The notes under the pieces were generated by a model. That model made no database searches and was not told the origin of the DNA. It was given only the letters and a program-made list of their open reading frames with translations. The position numbers and the translations under genes are program-made. Positions 50,867-59,852 of a stretch of 64,000 nucleotides of DNA are shown piece by piece. How positions within the stretch are numbered: the stretch's first letter is position 1; each line of letters starts with the position of its first letter. The stretch covers positions 33,983 to 97,982 of the forward strand of contig JAFVDW010000094.1 of NCBI GenBank assembly GCA_017478245.1, read 5' to 3'. This stretch comes from Lachnospiraceae bacterium (lineage in GTDB: Bacteria > Bacillota > Clostridia > Lachnospirales > Lachnospiraceae).

Positions 50867-52414
50867 ATGTACCAGTGCAAAAATTGTAACGGAAAACTAT
50901 TCTTTGATATCAAGGAACAAATGCTTACCTGCGAAAGCTGTGGTTCCTATTTTGACCTGTCAGAATACAATGAGGAGGCTATGACCGCTGAGGGCTCCTA
51001 CGAGATCAACACCTTTCTCTGCCCACAGTGCAACGGCGAAATCATTAGCGCAGACGAGCAGGCAACCGAAATTTGCCCCTACTGCGGTTCACAGGTAGAG
51101 TTGGAAAAGCACCTCGTCACCACCAAGAAGCCAAGGTATATTCTTCCCTTTACAGTATCCCGCGCCGAGTGTCGCAAAACCTATAAAAAGACCGTCTCCA
51201 AGATACCATTTCTACCAAAGGATATGAAAAATCCTGACGCATTGGGGAATTTTGCAGGGATTTATATGCCCTTTTGGCTCTACAACATACAGATAGGCGG
51301 ACATATCGCCGGTAAAGGTCATGAGACACATTACACCAAAGAAAACAAAAAAGAATATGTGATCACAAATCAATATGAAAAGGAATTCGACTATGTAGGT
51401 GATTTTACAAATTATCCCAAGGATGCCTCTCTCTGCTTTGACGACAATCTGACTGAACGGATTCTGCCCTACACTGCGGGCGTAAATGCCCTGGAAGATT
51501 TTCATCCCGCTTATCTGTGCGGCTTCTATGGTGATTTAGCCACTGTTCCAGAAGAGACCTATCAGGACACCATCCTGAATGAGATTGTGGAATATGGTAT
51601 TAAAAACGGCACCTGGAACGATTTGGATCGCATGAAGCCAAAGGAGCTGCGCGCCCATTTGGAAGAAGCCAAACAGCACGCCGCCATAGATGCCAACCTG
51701 GGCATGTTCCCCGTATGGTTTATGACATATCGCAACAAAAATAAAGTCTCCTACGGTGTTGCCAATGGAAGAACCGGTGCCCTGAGTATGGATTTTCCTG
51801 TGGATCTCAAGGCTTTTTTCCTGAGCACGATATTACTGGCAGTACCTATTTTTCTGGCAAGCCTCCTATGGCTGCCGTCTTTTCCTATCAAGGTGTTGAA
51901 CCAGATCGCGTGGCTGCTCTCTCTGATCTCCATGTTGGCGGCAGGCATCATGCAGGGTAAACGTTATATCCGGAATCAGATGATCCGGCAAAAGACATCC
52001 TTTTCCATATGGGAATTTAAAAAAGCCCATGGCTCGCCTGTGAAGGGGGTTGTGATTCTTTTACTCCTGTTTTTTTTCTTCCCCGAATTGCTTCTGCTAC
52101 TGGAAGTGATTGGAGTTCTCCTGGGCGGCGCAAGAAATGTATTGCTGTTCCTGCCCATACTGTTGTTGGTCTATGCACTGATTCGCTACCCGAAACGGAT
52201 GAATGCGGCCGTGCTGACAGCCTTTCTGTCAGCCATTGTCACTGCCCTGATTCATCGATTGGACCCGCCGCAGGATCTCTATTATTACGGAGCGGTGCTG
52301 TTTGCAGGGTTTGCACTGATTGGTACTCTATTGCTGATGGTGCGCATTCAGAAAGAATTTGCAGAGCGTAAGCTGCCATTTTTTGAACGTGGAGAATTAC
52401 AATACAATGATTGA
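50867..52414 (+). CDS. Double zinc-ribbon membrane protein
   Basis: 515 residues. Two TFIIB-type zinc ribbons open the protein (CKNCNGKL...CESCGSYF and CPQCNGEI...CPYCGSQV), followed by a ~230-residue beta-rich domain that contains PFTVSRAECRK and FAGIYMPFWLYNI, then several membrane segments from about residue 325 to 500. Such proteins are common and uncharacterised in Lachnospiraceae and usually sit beside a TPM-domain protein, as here (8-bp overlap). The frame is open to 50786; the ATG at 50867 (MYQCKNC) places the ribbon at the very N-terminus. Function unknown. Confidence 0.82.
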   Translation: MYQCKNCNGKLFFDIKEQMLTCESCGSYFDLSEYNEEAMTAEGSYEINTFLCPQCNGEIISADEQATEICPYCGSQVELEKHLVTTKKPRYILPFTVSRAECRKTYKKTVSKIPFLPKDMKNPDALGNFAGIYMPFWLYNIQIGGHIAGKGHETHYTKENKKEYVITNQYEKEFDYVGDFTNYPKDASLCFDDNLTERILPYTAGVNALEDFHPAYLCGFYGDLATVPEETYQDTILNEIVEYGIKNGTWNDLDRMKPKELRAHLEEAKQHAAIDANLGMFPVWFMTYRNKNKVSYGVANGRTGALSMDFPVDLKAFFLSTILLAVPIFLASLLWLPSFPIKVLNQIAWLLSLISMLAAGIMQGKRYIRNQMIRQKTSFSIWEFKKAHGSPVKGVVILLLLFFFFPELLLLLEVIGVLLGGARNVLLFLPILLLVYALIRYPKRMNAAVLTAFLSAIVTALIHRLDPPQDLYYYGAVLFAGFALIGTLLLMVRIQKEFAERKLPFFERGELQYND

Positions 52415-53210
52415 GAAGATTAAAAAATACTACAAAACGAATAAAAAGCAATTTTACTGGATAACCATTGTAGCACTTTTGTTGCTGAGTCTATTGGGAA
52501 AAGAAATCCTGACACTGGTTCTGTCCCCGGGCGGACGGGCGAATGCCGCCGGCTTCTACCATGTAGACATTGATGACGATGCAGATTTACTAAACGAGGA
52601 AGAAGAGGCTGCCCTGTGGGCACAAATGTCAGAGCTGACCGCCTATGGTAACATGGTCTTTGCGACCACCTACAGCTACGATGAAAACACCGCCAAACAC
52701 GCTCAAAGGATTTATAAAAGCCGCTATGGACATACCCCCGGTGCCATCCTTCTGATTGATGCATATCATCGAGAGATATGGGTTGCTGCCACCGGCTCTG
52801 CCAAACGTATGCTTACCAGTGCGGTCTGCTATGAGATTACGGATCGTACCTATCCGTATGCCAGCGATGGGGATTACTACGCATGCGCTCATGCCACCTT
52901 TGATCGTATGGGAGAGGTTCTGAGAGGCGGCTTTCTGCTGCCCGGTCTGCGCATTGTGATTTCTCTGTGTCTCTCTTTGATCCTGGCTCTGGTCATCAAC
53001 CTCTGGCGCGTGTTTGCCTCCAGAAAATATGTTCCACAGACCGAAAATCTACCCAATTTATATGGTATTTACCGGAAGCGAGGCACCAAAAAGGAAATTT
53101 ATCAATCCCGGAAAAAACGCTATTACGAGAGTTCTGACAGCGGCGGAGACAGCTTCTCCGGCGGTGGTGGAGGGGGCGGGGGCTTCTCCGGAGGGGGACA
53201 CAGCTTCTAG
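52407..53210 (+). CDS. TPM-domain membrane protein with Gly-rich tail
   Basis: 267 residues: N-terminal membrane anchor (WITIVALLLLSLLG), an extracytoplasmic TPM (Psb32/YgcG-like) domain at about residues 55-155 (VDIDDDADLLNEEEEAALWAQM; PGAILLIDAYHREIWVAATG), a second membrane segment near 185-205, and a C-terminus ending in FSGGGGGGGGFSGGGHSF-type glycine repeats as in YgcG. Overlaps the zinc-ribbon gene by eight bases, so the two are translated together and likely act together. Biochemical role unknown. Confidence 0.85.
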   Translation: MIEKIKKYYKTNKKQFYWITIVALLLLSLLGKEILTLVLSPGGRANAAGFYHVDIDDDADLLNEEEEAALWAQMSELTAYGNMVFATTYSYDENTAKHAQRIYKSRYGHTPGAILLIDAYHREIWVAATGSAKRMLTSAVCYEITDRTYPYASDGDYYACAHATFDRMGEVLRGGFLLPGLRIVISLCLSLILALVINLWRVFASRKYVPQTENLPNLYGIYRKRGTKKEIYQSRKKRYYESSDSGGDSFSGGGGGGGGFSGGGHSF

Positions 53211-53243
53211 GATTAGATTCCGCCTGGCGCTTTCCTATAGCAC

Positions 53244-53273
53244 AAAAGGTCTGTCAACGAGGACAGACCTTTC
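53244..53273. terminator. Bidirectional terminator between TPM gene and GH5 gene
   Basis: 11-bp stem AAAGGTCTGTC / GACAGACCTTT with a six-base loop; followed by TTTTG on the minus strand. Confidence 0.8.
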
Positions 53274-53292
53274 ACAATATTTCATATCTTTT

Positions 53293-54792
53293 TTATTCTG
53301 CATTTATGTATGCCTGCTTGTAATATTTCTCCAACACATTGCGCAGCCCTGTGTTTTCCTTAGATTGGTCTACAGAACCCCATTTTTCCACAAGCTCATC
53401 GTAATCCATCAAATCCACATTCACATTCAAATCCTTCTGGTTACGGATACCCCAGTTGCCATAGGACTCAATTACCTTGTAGGTCCAGGTAGTCCAACTG
53501 ATGCCGGTGTTATTGATCAGCTCCATACCCTCATCCCATGCCTCCAGATTGTTGAAGTATGCGAACTCTCCCAGATAACTGGGAACATTGTAATTTGCTA
53601 TCTTAATCGCATCCAGCTTATTCTTCATGTTCTTAATCTGCTGACCGTTCTCATTGTTGTAATCATCATAGAGATAATTGTGGTACTCGTACATTACATT
53701 TTCCCACTCATACTGTGCCGGGTCAGGCAAATCCACCGGATCCCAGGTTGCCTCCATGATAATCACATGATCCGGGTCAATGGCACGAATGCGATCGTAT
53801 GCAATATCGTAGATATCCCACAGATGCTCATGCAACTCATCGTCGGAAACCGGTGTATTGTAGCGATAGGTACAGAAAGGCTCATTCAACAGGTCGTAAC
53901 CTGCCACCCATGGATTATCCTTATAATGCTCCGCAATGGTCTCCCAAAGCTGATAGTACAGCTCCTGATTAGCAGCCGCATTACCGCCGAAAAAGAACTG
54001 AGAAGCAGCCATCTTGTTATCTCCGCCGTCCTTGCCGGAATGGTCGCTGCCGTTCTGAGAACCGGGGGCTCCATGGAAGTCCAAAATTACATAGAGTCCC
54101 CGCTTGGAAGCCTGCTCCACAAACCAGTCAAAACGCTCATTCCAATTCTCTTTTAACTGTCCATCGCTATTCACCAGATTGCGATACCAGAAAGGTAGTC
54201 GGATGCAGTTCATGCCCAACTCCGCACAATAATCAAAATCATCTTCTGTAAAATAATGCTCCTGATAGAGGTTCACCAGATTTTCCCGCTCCTCTTCGCC
54301 GAAGCGTTCCTCCAGCTTCGCATACAATCCGGTCTCATCTCCCACGCTGCCGCTGACTCTGGTGACCGTCATCCAGAATTCCTGAAACAGATATCCGCCT
54401 GCGTTGGTGCCCTTTAGCTGTACCACAGCCCCGGCACCTGCATTGTCACGCAATACCTTGCCATCTGCCTTCAAAAACGGATGCTCCGACACCTTCCACT
54501 CCTTTTCCATGCTTGTCTTTTCCATGCTTGTCTCTCCCCCACCCACACTTTTCTCTGCGTCTTTGTCATTTTCATCGTTTTCTGCATTTTCAGCGCTTAC
54601 ATCCTCGCTTTTGCCCGCATTCTCTGCTGTCTCCACGTCTGTCCCCTCTTCTACTGCCTCGGAGCCATCCTGCACTACTGCACTTTCCTGCGTTGTACCC
54701 TCCTGCTGCGTGTTGCCGCTACTCCCACAGCCTGCCAGCATAATCGCTGCTGCCGCCATTACTCCTGCAGCCTTCCATGAAATTTTTCTCAT
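53293..54792 (-). CDS. GH5-family glycoside hydrolase, lipoprotein
   Basis: 499 residues. The lipoprotein signal AAAAIMLAGCG is followed by a ~80-residue Glu/Asp/Thr/Ser linker, then a GH5 TIM barrel (about residues 105-490). Catalytic acid/base Glu in AGYDLLNEPF, nucleophile Glu in PSYLGEFAYF; MNCIRLPFWYRN, VILDFHGAPGSQNG and MYEYHNYL are barrel motifs around the substrate cleft. Endo-beta-glucanase-type activity is likely; exact subfamily not resolved. The ATG at 54792 (MRKISWK) is chosen as the signal-peptide start, with AAAGGAAG upstream. Stands alone between the TPM pair and the por operon. Confidence 0.9.
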   Translation of the reverse strand: MRKISWKAAGVMAAAAIMLAGCGSSGNTQQEGTTQESAVVQDGSEAVEEGTDVETAENAGKSEDVSAENAENDENDKDAEKSVGGGETSMEKTSMEKEWKVSEHPFLKADGKVLRDNAGAGAVVQLKGTNAGGYLFQEFWMTVTRVSGSVGDETGLYAKLEERFGEEERENLVNLYQEHYFTEDDFDYCAELGMNCIRLPFWYRNLVNSDGQLKENWNERFDWFVEQASKRGLYVILDFHGAPGSQNGSDHSGKDGGDNKMAASQFFFGGNAAANQELYYQLWETIAEHYKDNPWVAGYDLLNEPFCTYRYNTPVSDDELHEHLWDIYDIAYDRIRAIDPDHVIIMEATWDPVDLPDPAQYEWENVMYEYHNYLYDDYNNENGQQIKNMKNKLDAIKIANYNVPSYLGEFAYFNNLEAWDEGMELINNTGISWTTWTYKVIESYGNWGIRNQKDLNVNVDLMDYDELVEKWGSVDQSKENTGLRNVLEKYYKQAYINAE

Positions 54793-55010
54793 CTTACAAA
54801 TTCTTCCTTTCTCATTATTTCTGTTCAAAGTATGTTTGAATGCTTCTCTGAATATCACTTACACCAAGCCATGTGAATATCCGTCAGGTCATCTAAACGA
54901 CTCCTGCCTAATTTTATAATTGAAATCAGTTGAAATTAAGCAAGATTTGCGCAGATAATCTGACATTGAACTGTACGAAAAACCGACTATAAATATTTCA
55001 AAAATAATGC

Positions 55011-55039
55011 TTGTGTTTATCGTATCATAGTTGTATAAA
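55011..55039 (+). promoter_or_regulatory. Orphan plus-strand promoter
   Basis: TTGTGT (55011-55016), 17-bp spacer, TATAAA (55034-55039), oriented against both flanking genes; see the candidate small RNA at 55046-55120. Confidence 0.45.
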
Positions 55040-55045
55040 AAAAGC

Positions 55046-55120
55046 AATCGTTTTATCTTAAATTCTGTATTGATAACAAATTTGCCGCTCCCATTTTAGC
55101 AATAGGAGCGGCATTTTTTA
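55046..55120 (+). ncRNA. Candidate small RNA of about 75 nt
   Basis: Between minus-strand porB and GH5 gene, a plus-strand promoter is followed 45 nt later by an intrinsic terminator: GCCGCTCC (55084-55091), 13-nt loop, GGAGCGGC (55105-55112), then ATTTTTT. The T-tract is on the plus strand; on the minus strand the stem is followed by AAATTTG, poor for terminating the por operon. No matching RNA family recognised. The stem may still help end por transcription. Confidence 0.35.
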
Positions 55121-55143
55121 TTTAAATTTAAAGGGTAAACCCA

Positions 55144-56085
55144 CTATGCCTGACAACGGAACAGAAGCTCTTCCCATCTCTTATCTACTTCCGCCTGAAA
55201 TGCCTCAATCAAATGCTCATTGCCGGGCTTAAAAAGATGCTTGAATCTTCCCTGTTTTCTTAAGAAATCCTCCAAGGGCAGCTTATTCTTGGGCTTATAA
55301 TTTAAGATCCACTCGCCCTCTACCACCTCAAATAGCGGCCAGTAGCAGGTCTCCACCGCCAGCTTACAAATCTCGATGATATCCGGCGCATCATATTTCC
55401 AGCCTCTGGGACAGGGTGCCAAAATGTTCAGAAACGCTGCACCAGGAGTGTAGATTGCCTTCTCAGACTTGGTATACAAATCCTTCATATTGCCGATAAA
55501 AGTGGTCTGTCCCACATAAGCCACATTATGCGCAGCGATAACTGCTGCCAAATCCTTTCTGGTCTGGGGCTTACCGTCGGACACCTTACCGGTAGGTGTA
55601 GTGGTGGTATCCGCATACATAGGTGTAGCAGAAGAACGCTGTACACCGGTGTTCATATATGCACCGTTGTCATAGCACACATATACCATATCATGCCCTC
55701 TCTCCATGGCACCGGAGAGAGATTGCAGACCGATATCATAAGTACCGCCATCGCCACCGAAGGTAATGAATTTATAATTCTCGGTCAGCTTGCCCTTCTT
55801 CTTGAGTGCCTTGTAAGCAGTCTCCACACCGGAAAGGGTAGCACCTGCATTCTCAAATGCGTTGTGAATATAGCTGTCCTCGTAAGCAGTATAGGGATAC
55901 ATGTAGGAGGACACCTCCAGGCAGCCTGTGGCATTACCGATGACTGCCTTGTCTCCGGGATGTAATGCCTTCAACACATTTCTCACTGCGATGGTACCGC
56001 CGCAGCCTGCACACATACGATGCCCCGGTGCCAGTCTCTCTTCCCTGCCCTGTATCTCCTTAAAATCAAATTTTTTCTGCTCCAT
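55144..56085 (-). CDS. porB: Pyruvate:ferredoxin oxidoreductase, beta subunit
   Basis: 313-residue thiamine-pyrophosphate-binding subunit. N-terminal GHRMCAGCGGTIAVRNVL (cluster-associated Cys), ATGCLEVSSYMYPYTAYEDSY, and the TPP/Mg2+ motif FGGDGGTYDIGLQSLSGAM are present, then PCPRGWKYD with a further conserved Cys. Size and motifs match PorB of Thermotoga-type four-subunit POR better than the 2-ketoisovalerate enzyme, but the substrate is inferred. Last gene of porCDAB. Confidence 0.93.
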   Translation of the reverse strand: MEQKKFDFKEIQGREERLAPGHRMCAGCGGTIAVRNVLKALHPGDKAVIGNATGCLEVSSYMYPYTAYEDSYIHNAFENAGATLSGVETAYKALKKKGKLTENYKFITFGGDGGTYDIGLQSLSGAMERGHDMVYVCYDNGAYMNTGVQRSSATPMYADTTTTPTGKVSDGKPQTRKDLAAVIAAHNVAYVGQTTFIGNMKDLYTKSEKAIYTPGAAFLNILAPCPRGWKYDAPDIIEICKLAVETCYWPLFEVVEGEWILNYKPKNKLPLEDFLRKQGRFKHLFKPGNEHLIEAFQAEVDKRWEELLFRCQA

Positions 56086-56145
56086 ATTTAAACCTATACC
56101 TTTCTTCCAAAGATAAATTTCTTTTCATAACCCAGCAGGGAATTT

Positions 56146-56194
56146 GATAGATTTCGGAAACGGAGCGAAAGCGCGTCCATTTCCGAAAACTATC
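56146..56194. repeat. 49-nt hairpin between porA and porB
   Basis: Arms GATAGATTTCGGAAACGGA and TCCATTTCCGAAAACTATC around GCGAAAGCGCG. The loop stretch GGAGCGAAAGCG is also found inside palindromic element A near 2372. Could act as an intercistronic stabiliser or partial terminator. Confidence 0.65.
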
Positions 56195-56221
56195 TAAGTT
56201 CTTGCGGAACGTTCAGCAAAC

Positions 56222-57406
56222 TTATCGGCTTCTCAATCCCAGATAAGGATACGTTCCAAATAAGTTCTCGCCCTCTGCCAGCTTCACCAGCTTCTCATAT
56301 ATACCTTCGATATCACCCACTGTCACATCTCTTCCGGACAGACCATAAATGATGTTCACGACCTCTGCGGTAGCCTTGGCGCGATAAAGCGCTGCGGTCA
56401 GCTCTGCACCCAGAGGACCTCCGTTACCGTTGTAGCCCTCACAGCGATCCATGATTGCAATGGCTTTGCAAGCTTTCAGTGCGTTTGCCATCTCCTCGCC
56501 GGGGAAGGGACGGAACACTCTCACCTTCAGCAGACCCACCTTCATGCCCTGCTCGCGGAGCTTATCAATGGCATCCTTGATGGTGCCGCAGGCGGAACCG
56601 ATTGCTACCAACGCATACTCTGCATCCTCTAACCTGTATTCCTCAAAAAATCCGTAGCTTCTACCGGAAATTGCTTCAAATTCCTTCGCTACATCCAAGA
56701 TTACTTTTTTTGCATTCATCATCGCCTGCGCCTGGGCTCTCTTAGCCTCCATACAGAAAGGAGACAGCGCATAAGGTCCTACTGACATGGTCTCATCTTC
56801 CCTGAGCAGATAGTGCTCCGGGTTATATTCGCCAACGAAAGCTTTTACCGGCTCGTCCTCCAACAGTGTGATATTTTCCACCGCATGGCTTGTGATAAAT
56901 CCGTCCTGACATACCATGATTGGCAGCTTTACATCGGGATGCTCTGCAATACGATATGCTTGGATGGTATTGTCATACGCCTCCTGGTTGTTCTCAGCGT
57001 ATATCTGTAACCAGCCGGAATCTCTGGCACCCATACTGTCAGAGTGCTCTGCATTGATATTGATGGGTCCGGAAAGGGCACGGTTTACTACCTGCATCAT
57101 GATAGGCAGTCTGTTGGAGGCTGCCACATAGAGTACCTCCCACATCAGTGCCAATCCACAGGAAGAGGTAGCGGTCAAGGTTCTGGCACCTGCTGCCGAG
57201 GAACCGATTGCCGCACTCATGGAGCTGTGCTCGCTTTCCACCGGGATAAACTCTGTGTCAATCTCCCCATTGGCGATCATGGTAGATACAAACTGGGGAA
57301 TCTCCGTAGAAGGAGTGATCGGGAAAGCAGGCATTACATCGGGGTTAATCTGACCGATTGCATGGGACACCGCCTCATTGCCGGACATTCTTTCTTTGAT
57401 TGCCAT
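56222..57406 (-). CDS. porA: Pyruvate:ferredoxin oxidoreductase, alpha subunit
   Basis: 394-residue subunit holding the pyrimidine-binding TPP domain and transketolase C-terminal domain. Signatures: GNEAVSHAIGQINPDVMPAFPITPSTEIPQ in part (AFPITPSTEIPQ), FIPVESEHSSMSAAIGSSAAGARTLTATSSCGLALMWE in part (the ESEHS and TATSSCG motifs), and MDRCEGYNGNGGPLG near the end. Starts one base after porD, ATG with the ribosome site inside porD. Confidence 0.95.
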   Translation of the reverse strand: MAIKERMSGNEAVSHAIGQINPDVMPAFPITPSTEIPQFVSTMIANGEIDTEFIPVESEHSSMSAAIGSSAAGARTLTATSSCGLALMWEVLYVAASNRLPIMMQVVNRALSGPININAEHSDSMGARDSGWLQIYAENNQEAYDNTIQAYRIAEHPDVKLPIMVCQDGFITSHAVENITLLEDEPVKAFVGEYNPEHYLLREDETMSVGPYALSPFCMEAKRAQAQAMMNAKKVILDVAKEFEAISGRSYGFFEEYRLEDAEYALVAIGSACGTIKDAIDKLREQGMKVGLLKVRVFRPFPGEEMANALKACKAIAIMDRCEGYNGNGGPLGAELTAALYRAKATAEVVNIIYGLSGRDVTVGDIEGIYEKLVKLAEGENLFGTYPYLGLRSR

Positions 57407-57407
57407 C

Positions 57408-57710
57408 CTATTTGCCCTCCTTCATCTCTATTGCATGGAAAGGGCATGCCTTTACACAGATGCCGCAGCCCTTACAATGTTTATAATCAAACTCTTCTCT
57501 TTTGTTCTCACACACCGGAATACTGGAATCCGGGCAATAGGGAACACAGAGAAGACATTGCTTACATTTCTCCTGAATCCATACAGGTGTGTTGGTTCTC
57601 CACTCACCTGTCTCAAACAATTTGGAAGTGGCAGCCTCGTGAATCTGCAAGCCTTCCGTCAAATCCTGCCACACGGTTTTCTCATTAATCTGTTCTGCTT
57701 TTAACGCCAT
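57408..57710 (-). CDS. porD: Pyruvate:ferredoxin oxidoreductase, delta subunit (2[4Fe-4S] ferredoxin-like)
   Basis: 100 residues with two ferredoxin motifs CKQCLLCVPYCPD and CKGCGICVKACPF that bind two [4Fe-4S] clusters and pass electrons to external ferredoxin. The start codon overlaps the porC stop in TAATG. Confidence 0.96.
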   Translation of the reverse strand: MALKAEQINEKTVWQDLTEGLQIHEAATSKLFETGEWRTNTPVWIQEKCKQCLLCVPYCPDSSIPVCENKREEFDYKHCKGCGICVKACPFHAIEMKEGK

Positions 57711-58282
57711 TAGTGCACCTCCTGAAAGGCCATTTTCAAAGCCTTCATGTTACCCTCTAATACTTCCGGTTTCTTTGCAAATTTATGCTTGAGGGAAGCT
57801 TCCATTTCTCGCAGGAATACGTCCTCCTCCATCAGCTCGGATACTTTCACAATCGCTGCCAACAGCGGCGTGTTGGGGAAATATTTGCCAAGCGTCTCCA
57901 TGGATACCTTGTGGGCATCAATAATGTATACCTGACCCTCATAGCCGTTTAACAGCGGAATAATCTCTTCCTTGGTCTTCAGAGTATTTACCAGAATCGC
58001 ACCATCCTTTTTAAGACCCTTGGTCACATCCACGGAATGCAGCAGTGTATCGTCCACCACTACCACGAAATCAGGCTCATATATATTGGAATGTACACGA
58101 ATCTGTGTGTCACTGATACGGTCATAAGCGGTGATGGGCGCTCCCATTCGCTCCGGTCCGTACTCAGGAAATCCCTGTACATGCTTTCCTGTATTAAATG
58201 CAACATCTGCCAAAAGCAGCGCTGCCGTCTTGGCACCCTGACCGCCTCTGCCATGCCAACGTATCTCTGTCAACTTCCTCAT
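57710..58282 (-). CDS. porC: Pyruvate:ferredoxin oxidoreductase, gamma subunit
   Basis: 190 residues of the gamma/2-oxoacid oxidoreductase domain: RWHGRGGQGAKTAALLLA at the N-terminus, FPEYGPERMGAPITAYDRIS and PDFVVVVDDTLL. First gene of the operon porC-porD-porA-porB, with AAAGGATCGGGAAAG upstream. The order gamma-delta-alpha-beta is that of the archaeal and Thermotoga POR operons. Own promoter at 58398-58427. Confidence 0.95.
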   Translation of the reverse strand: MRKLTEIRWHGRGGQGAKTAALLLADVAFNTGKHVQGFPEYGPERMGAPITAYDRISDTQIRVHSNIYEPDFVVVVDDTLLHSVDVTKGLKKDGAILVNTLKTKEEIIPLLNGYEGQVYIIDAHKVSMETLGKYFPNTPLLAAIVKVSELMEEDVFLREMEASLKHKFAKKPEVLEGNMKALKMAFQEVH

Positions 58283-58397
58283 CTTTCCCGATCCTTTCTA
58301 TCACAGATAGCCTGCCAATTCTCAGTGGCAACTACAATTCCTCAGGTGACGTCCTATGACACCTCAGAAATTCTTTTTGCGCTATGCGCTACATATC

Positions 58398-58427
58398 AAT
58401 ATAACACACATCTACACACAAATGCAA
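58398..58427 (-). promoter_or_regulatory. Promoter of the porCDAB operon
   Basis: Minus strand: TTGCAT (58427-58422), 18-bp spacer, TATATT (58403-58398). The leader of about 110 nt carries a small GAGGTG/CACCTG hairpin near 58337-58358. Shows that por is a separate unit from the polyamine operon upstream. Confidence 0.55.
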
Positions 58428-58440
58428 TGGAAAAAGCAGC

Positions 58441-58474
58441 AAAAATCCCCATATTTTCAAGAAAAATGGGGATT
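58441..58474 (-). terminator. Terminator of the speD-speA-speE-carboxynorspermidine synthase operon
   Basis: AATCCCCAT / ATGGGGATT stem with AT-rich loop, followed on the minus strand by TTTTT. Confidence 0.75.
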
Positions 58475-58537
58475 CTTACATAAAAATACAGTATCATTTT
58501 ATAGTTGTTATTTCGTTAGTTTTAACTAACCTCCCTG

Positions 58538-59824
58538 TTACTCCACCAACGCCGGGTGCTCCTCCACCACCCAAGGCAGACCGTATTCCTTCAGCGCCTC
58601 CATGAAGGGATCGGGATCAAACTCCTCCACATTGAATACACCAGGGCGCTTCCAGATACCCTCCAACACAAGCTTTGCGCCAATCATGGCGGGCACACCT
58701 GTGGTATAGGAAATTGCCTGAGAACCCAACTCCTTGTAGCACTCCTGATGGTCACACACGTTGTAGATGTAGATAGATTTTTCCTTGCCGTCCTTTACAC
58801 CGGTGAAGATACAGCCGATGTTGGTCTTGCCCACAGTGCGGGGGCCAAGGGAGGCAGGGTCAGGCAACAGTGCCTTCAAAAACTGAATGGGTACGATCTC
58901 TCTTCCCTCAAACATTACGGGATCCGTGCGCAGCATGCCCACATTCTCCAGACACTTCATATGCGTCAAGTAGCTCTGTCCAAAGGTCATGAAGAAACGA
59001 ATGCGCTTCACACCGGGGATATTCTGCGCCAGAGACTCAATCTCCTCATGATGGAGCAGGTACATATCCTTCCTGCCCACCTGGGCAAAATCATACTCCC
59101 GTTTAATCTCCATGGGTTTGGTCTCTACCCAGTGACCGTCCTCCCAGTAGGAGCCGTTGGCGGACACCTCGCGCAAATTGATTTCCGGATTGAAGTTGGT
59201 AGCAAAGGGATACCCGTGATCGCCGCCATTGCAGTCCAAAATATCGATATAGTGAATTTCATCAAAATAATGCTTTAATGCGTAGGCAGAGAAAACACTG
59301 GTTACACCGGGATCAAAGCCGCTTCCCAACAGTGCGGTGATGCCTGCCTGCTCGAATTTTTCCTTATATGCCCACTGCCAGGAATAGTCAAAGTAAGCGG
59401 TAAATCCCTTTTCCTCGCAGCGCTTTTCGTAGATGGCGCGCCATTTCGGGTCTTCGGTGTCCTCCGCCTCGTAATTGGCAGTGTCAATGTAGTCCACACC
59501 ACATGCCAGACAAGCGTCCATAATGGTTAAATCCTGATAAGGCAGAGCCAGATTCAGGACGACCCCCGGCTGCACCTTATTTATGAGCGCAATTAATTCA
59601 TCCACATTGTCAGCATCTACTGCTTCTGTGGTGATGATAGCCTTCGCGGCATCTGAATTTTCCCTTGCAGCATATTCCTTTTCAATTTTCTCCTTCAGCG
59701 CATCACATTTGGATTTGGTGCGGCTGGCAATGCAGATCTCCGTAAAAGTGTCAGCGCATTTTGCGCATTTCTGAATGGCTACGGATGCAACGCCGCCGCA
59801 GCCGATGATTAATATTTTTGACAT
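58538..59824 (-). CDS. Carboxynorspermidine/carboxyspermidine synthase (saccharopine dehydrogenase-like)
   Basis: 428-residue NADPH-dependent enzyme (CASDH) that reductively condenses aspartate semialdehyde with putrescine or diaminopropane. N-terminal Rossmann motif LIIGCGGVASVAIQKC, then VLNLALPYQDLTIMDACL and DYIDTANYEAEDT typical of the bacterial Lys1-like CASDH, and GSGFDPGVTSVFSAYA. Product is decarboxylated by NspC, which is encoded ~9 kb downstream. 28 bp after speE, so it belongs to the speD-A-E operon. Confidence 0.93.
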   Translation of the reverse strand: MSKILIIGCGGVASVAIQKCAKCADTFTEICIASRTKSKCDALKEKIEKEYAARENSDAAKAIITTEAVDADNVDELIALINKVQPGVVLNLALPYQDLTIMDACLACGVDYIDTANYEAEDTEDPKWRAIYEKRCEEKGFTAYFDYSWQWAYKEKFEQAGITALLGSGFDPGVTSVFSAYALKHYFDEIHYIDILDCNGGDHGYPFATNFNPEINLREVSANGSYWEDGHWVETKPMEIKREYDFAQVGRKDMYLLHHEEIESLAQNIPGVKRIRFFMTFGQSYLTHMKCLENVGMLRTDPVMFEGREIVPIQFLKALLPDPASLGPRTVGKTNIGCIFTGVKDGKEKSIYIYNVCDHQECYKELGSQAISYTTGVPAMIGAKLVLEGIWKRPGVFNVEEFDPDPFMEALKEYGLPWVVEEHPALVE

Positions 59825-59852
59825 AGCTTTGTCCTCTCTTTTTTCTCTTTTT

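Noticed and set aside
54793-54960. Promoter of the GH5 gene
   Set aside because: TTGCTT and TATAAA on the minus strand have a 19-bp spacer; too weak to list as a feature.
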